From contig DTYK01000202.1 of NCBI GenBank assembly GCA_012961925.1, positions 1 to 8,854 of the forward strand: a DNA stretch of 8,854 bases, read 5' to 3'. The position numbers and the translations under genes were made by a program. The notes below the pieces were generated by a model that saw nothing but the letters and a program-made list of their open reading frames with translations, had not been told where the DNA came from and searched no databases. This document shows positions 5,509-8,854 of this stretch, piece after piece; positions within the stretch are counted from its first letter, which is position 1; every line of letters starts with the position of its first letter. The stretch comes from Candidatus Latescibacterota bacterium. Its GTDB lineage: Bacteria > Latescibacterota > MVCY01 > DTYK01.

Positions 5509-8500
5509 TCAATCGAATCGTATCTCCCCCCATATGCCTACTTCCCTTATCTTACGGGTAATCTCCCTCAGTCTGTCCTCCCGGTTAGAGATCTCCAGTT
5601 TTGCTCCCCCTCTGAACCTCCTGCTGAACTGGTAACTGGCTCTTGCACCAAGCGACCACTCTCGTGAATCCTCTCGTGGTTGTGGACGCTGTTTCCCAAC
5701 CCCTACTTCTTTGTAACTGGCTCTATACTTTGTGTCTATGGAGATCTCCAGATCGCTTTTAAGCCTGGCCTGGCCCAAAAAGGGGATTTGAATTCCCTCC
5801 TGAGCGCTGAAAGAACGGGTTAGGGATGCCGTTACAGTTGTACTGCTCGACCTGGTTGTACCCGTCATCGCCCCGTTTTTAAAATCATCACTGGAAGAGG
5901 ATTTGCGGATCAACTTTAGCGTTGATCTGAGGTCATTCTTCCACCGGGCCGTCCACGAGAAAAGGGGACTGAAACTTTGGGTGCTTGAACGTGATAGTAA
6001 CCCCTCAAGCTTGAGGCCAGGGGCGCCCCTCTTCGAGGACTCTCTCTGATAACCGAAAGCTATGTGCGAATCCCTGAACAGCTCTTTGAATGGGTAGTAC
6101 CTGTCAATCCCGTCCCATCTGACATTTACGCTGGGGAAGGTGATCCTCCTCGTATCTATTGTGCTGCTCGATGTGAGGCTGGATCTATAGTCATACTTAT
6201 ATTTAGCCTTGAGACTCATATCAGCAAAGATATCAACTTCTGTGTTGAACTCCAACCGGTCGGAAATCGACCTTGAGTTGCGCTCGGATGCTGAGGGATC
6301 TGTCCTCACCTCGGCTTCGTCTGAGAGACCGAACTGATACCTCAGTGATGGACGACCTAACAGACCGTAATCGCGGAAGGTTTTGGAACGTGTATAAGAA
6401 CCGGTTAGTGGCCTGAACCTCCTCTGGAGGCCAGTAAATATGCCGGTTGATTGAAAGATACGGGGTAGGTCGAGCGTAATCCTGGCGGATAAACTGGCCT
6501 CGTTGCTGACATCTCTACCCCTACCTGCACGCCGACGGAGCTTCTGATCGTTATCCTCGCGATAGGTAACCCGATATGAATAGTCCTGACGAACCCAACT
6601 GAAGATGGAAGGACGGAAAGAGAGCGTTGCCGACTGTCTTCGGTTCACCTCCCTCCCAAGACTTAGATCACCAGGAGATAAGTTCAGACCTACTTCCAGA
6701 TCCCTTTTTGTCTTCAGACTATAGTCCAAAGAGAAACTATTGAAAGGCCTCCATGTGAGGCCAAGATCGTCGTCCATATAGAAATCATGCCTCCTGGTCC
6801 AGACCCCGCGTTGATCCAGATAGCTCGAGCCTGCATTCTTTATCTTCGTAGAAAAGGAGAGTTTCTTAGGAAGATAATGAAATTCGCTTCCGAACAGGGA
6901 AAATGACCTGTCAGTTCTGGGGGAGAGATCGTAACGGAAGGAGCCGATATAGGAGTAGCTTTCACTGGAGGGTCTCTCCGGCGAAACACCCTTCTGTCTC
7001 ACAACCGACAGGCTGCCGCTTATCCTGTCAAACGTCAATCCTATCAGAGGGTTGGAGGAGGTGGATCTTTTGCGGAAAGATATGTCAGCTGTATGGCGCT
7101 GCGTTGATGTCCTGTATCTTTGAGGGTCGCTCAGTACCACGTCGGAGAAGGGCATAAGCCTTGGGAACGACGTCCTCTCCTCCCAGGATAGGCCAACAGG
7201 GATTGAAACCCCCCAGCCTTCCGGTAGTAGTCGGTCAAGTTTGAGATCACCACGAATGCTCCGGGAGATATCCTCCCTTCCAGAACCCCTCTTTTCCCTT
7301 AATGTGCGAAACTCACTGCCTTTTTTTGTGTAATCAACGCTCATATCAAAAAGATCGGCAAAACCTCCATCCACTGAAATTCGGCCTGCGAGCCCTGTCT
7401 GATCCCTGGCGTTGGTGAGGCTGAGCTCATCAACCCAGATCTCACCGGAGATGTAGCTCCAAGCCGTATCAGGATTGGCCACGCCAAGCTCAAGCCTCTT
7501 TATACTGGTAAGTGATGGGTTACCTTTTACCGAGTATCCCAGGGCAGCGACTTCAGAAGAATCCAAACCTCCTGTCTTAAGCCACGTAATCTTCTCAAGA
7601 TCAACTGTAACCTGGTTCCATCCCTCACTGAGCGGCGTCTTATACTGGTAGTAATTCTCTTCATCAGCACCAAAACGTAACAGGAATTCTACAGGAGATA
7701 CCGGAGCCTTAAAGACCCAGAGCTTCAGGGTCTGGTAGTCCGTGTAATCCTGCGGCTGAACCAACGTACGATAGGCGGTGGCCTGATGTCCCGGTTTGAG
7801 CCCCTCAAACATCAGCACCAATGACTGTTCCCTCTCCCGGATATTAGTCAGAGGATCTCTTTCGACTTTGACCCCTGGAGGTGGGTTATAATCCCTGTTT
7901 TGATGGGTGTTCTTCACGGTCACATTGAACTGTTCCCCTGGCGAAACCTCTAACTCCTGCCAGTTATTCCCGACGACTTCAAGGGAGGCAATCTGAATCA
8001 GAACCTTTGCTGGAGCCCCTGTCAACCAGAGCCTTACAAACTCTATCCGGGAGGGATCGGGGTTGCCGACCACCACAGGATAGCCGATTTCAGCCCACAA
8101 TGGGATCCTCAAAAGCCTCCAGCCGTTAAATCTGGTATCTTCAACCACAACTCCACCGGGCTCCCCTCCGACAAGCCCATCGGTCGAGAGGTCTATCGAG
8201 TATTCGTAATAATCGTCCTCGAGGTCGAGGTATCCGTTTCCATTGATGTCCTCTGTATCAGGTCGTCTACCCCTGTCCGGATCAGAGGCGTTGCCTTCCG
8301 TTCCATTTATATGACTGTAGTCGTACTTATCGTCATACCTCCAGTTATCTCCGTTCGGGTCGGGATTTGTCTGAGGGTCATAGTCTGGTTCATCTTCGTC
8401 GAAGAGGCCGTCCAGTCCTGTATCCTCATCGGCTTGGAGTATCCCATCCCTCTGGCCGTACCTCAGCTTATCTTCTGTATCGAGTATGCCGTTTGAGATG

Positions 8501-8854
8501 ACGTCCTCGCTTATGGCTCCAAGGTCTATGTTGAGTACACCTTCATCTCCCCTCACCCAGATCTCCAAGAACTTATCCCTTGAAAAATCCCTGGAGCCTC
8601 CTGGAAGGGCCCTCATAATGCCCGCCCAGGATGAGGGCCCATCAGGTATGAATTCCAGATTGAGTACGTGCACCTTGCTCTCCTGGGCAGTGGTCTGCCT
8701 GTTAGGCCAGATCTCCTTCACAGGAACCCTGTCCCACGGATTGTACCAGATCAACTTCCCCCTGTCGGTGTCATCCTTACCCACAGGCCTGCTTGCCATT
8801 GTCCAGCGGCCTCTCATGACACCCAGCCCTGTCCTTGATGTGGTCCCCTCGAAA
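5509..8854 (-). CDS. sprA: SprA/Sov-like T9SS outer-membrane translocon, C-terminal ~1,114 residues, 5' end beyond window
   Basis: SprA is the giant outer-membrane beta-barrel channel through which the type 9 secretion system exports proteins; full-length family members are about 2,400 residues. The frame is open to the window edge. The Met at 8817 is internal, since upstream codons read FEGTTSRTG, continuing the family's FEG...W-x-x-AS-x-P region. Counting from that Met, recognisable SprA segments are RGKLIWYNP (19-27), an Asp-rich stretch (104-203) containing EDTGLDGLFDEDE, the RDYNPPPGVKVERDP block (308-322), GEIWVDELSLT (458-468) with FADLFDMSVDYT (486-497), and LPEGWGVSIPVGLSWEE (531-547). 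The remaining ~550 residues alternate polar and hydrophobic, as expected of barrel strands, and end IWGEIRFD. Residues 190-201 form a near-ideal EF-hand loop (D-x-N-x-NG-x-x-D-x-x-D). Its TGA is one base before the ComEA-like start. Confidence 0.93.
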   Translation of the reverse strand, partial: FEGTTSRTGLGVMRGRWTMASRPVGKDDTDRGKLIWYNPWDRVPVKEIWPNRQTTAQESKVHVLNLEFIPDGPSSWAGIMRALPGGSRDFSRDKFLEIWVRGDEGVLNIDLGAISEDVISNGILDTEDKLRYGQRDGILQADEDTGLDGLFDEDEPDYDPQTNPDPNGDNWRYDDKYDYSHINGTEGNASDPDRGRRPDTEDINGNGYLDLEDDYYEYSIDLSTDGLVGGEPGGVVVEDTRFNGWRLLRIPLWAEIGYPVVVGNPDPSRIEFVRLWLTGAPAKVLIQIASLEVVGNNWQELEVSPGEQFNVTVKNTHQNRDYNPPPGVKVERDPLTNIREREQSLVLMFEGLKPGHQATAYRTLVQPQDYTDYQTLKLWVFKAPVSPVEFLLRFGADEENYYQYKTPLSEGWNQVTVDLEKITWLKTGGLDSSEVAALGYSVKGNPSLTSIKRLELGVANPDTAWSYISGEIWVDELSLTNARDQTGLAGRISVDGGFADLFDMSVDYTKKGSEFRTLREKRGSGREDISRSIRGDLKLDRLLPEGWGVSIPVGLSWEERTSFPRLMPFSDVVLSDPQRYRTSTQRHTADISFRKRSTSSNPLIGLTFDRISGSLSVVRQKGVSPERPSSESYSYIGSFRYDLSPRTDRSFSLFGSEFHYLPKKLSFSTKIKNAGSSYLDQRGVWTRRHDFYMDDDLGLTWRPFNSFSLDYSLKTKRDLEVGLNLSPGDLSLGREVNRRQSATLSFRPSIFSWVRQDYSYRVTYREDNDQKLRRRAGRGRDVSNEASLSARITLDLPRIFQSTGIFTGLQRRFRPLTGSYTRSKTFRDYGLLGRPSLRYQFGLSDEAEVRTDPSASERNSRSISDRLEFNTEVDIFADMSLKAKYKYDYRSSLTSSSTIDTRRITFPSVNVRWDGIDRYYPFKELFRDSHIAFGYQRESSKRGAPGLKLEGLLSRSSTQSFSPLFSWTARWKNDLRSTLKLIRKSSSSDDFKNGAMTGTTRSSSTTVTASLTRSFSAQEGIQIPFLGQARLKSDLEISIDTKYRASYKEVGVGKQRPQPREDSREWSLGARASYQFSRRFRGGAKLEISNREDRLREITRKIREVGIWGEIRFD
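8209..8508 (-). other. Asp-rich, putative calcium-binding segment within SprA
   Basis: About 100 residues are dense in Asp, Glu, Asn and Gly. They include the DTGLDGLFDEDE element and, at 8215-8250, an EF-hand or dockerin-type loop with Asp, Asn, Asn, Gly, Asp and Asp at loop positions 1, 3, 5, 6, 9 and 12. Calcium binding is inferred from the pattern, not shown. Confidence 0.5.

Noticed and set aside
5272..5667. Plus-strand 131-codon open frame opposite the comEA-like gene and the sprA 3' end
   Set aside because: It is a shadow of two well-supported minus-strand genes, with composition typical of a reversed coding frame.
8815..8817. Met codon at 8817 as the true start of the sprA-like gene
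   Set aside because: The frame stays open to the window edge. The upstream codons continue the conserved FEG...W-x-x-AS segment, and the product would lack half the family length.

Overview
All genes in this 8.85 kb window lie on the minus strand, so transcription runs from high to low coordinates. The best lineage marker is the large incomplete gene at 5509-8854. It encodes the C-terminal ~1,114 residues of a SprA-type outer-membrane translocon of the type 9 secretion system (T9SS). That points to a Gram-negative bacterium of the Bacteroidota/FCB superphylum or a related uncultured phylum. Sugar-metabolism genes of a style common in uncultured Latescibacterota/Poribacteria-like genomes argue against an ordinary Bacteroidota genome, but the exact phylum cannot be read from this window.

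Block 1 (8854 down to 2502) is a tightly packed run: sprA (5' end outside the window), a membrane-anchored ComEA-like helix-hairpin-helix protein, rsmD (16S rRNA m2G966 methyltransferase), coaD (phosphopantetheine adenylyltransferase), a short LabA/DUF88-type NYN protein, a YacP/Rae1-type NYN protein, and 5-formyltetrahydrofolate cyclo-ligase. Gaps are 1-18 nt, apart from about 48 nt before the preferred coaD start, so these genes are probably co-transcribed. They combine protein export, rRNA modification, CoA and folate cofactor metabolism, and two putative RNases. Both NYN proteins look damaged at the active site in different places, which is the most intriguing point in the window.

The only substantial intergenic gap, 2406-2501, carries an 11-bp hairpin with a U-rich 3' arm and probably separates two transcription units.

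Block 2 (2405 down to 1) is a small carbohydrate-type cassette: a Gfo/Idh/MocA oxidoreductase, a xylose-isomerase-like TIM-barrel epimerase/isomerase, and the N-terminal 161 residues of a uroporphyrinogen-decarboxylase-like protein whose 3' end lies outside the window. The oxidoreductase gene has a single -1 frame disruption, exactly at an in-phase G GGA AAG heptamer, the same sequence used for the programmed frameshift of phage lambda G/T. A sequencing or replication indel in the G5A3 run is the simplest explanation. I saw no tRNA, rRNA, CRISPR array, insertion sequence or phage gene. No stretch longer than 300 bases lacks a gene.
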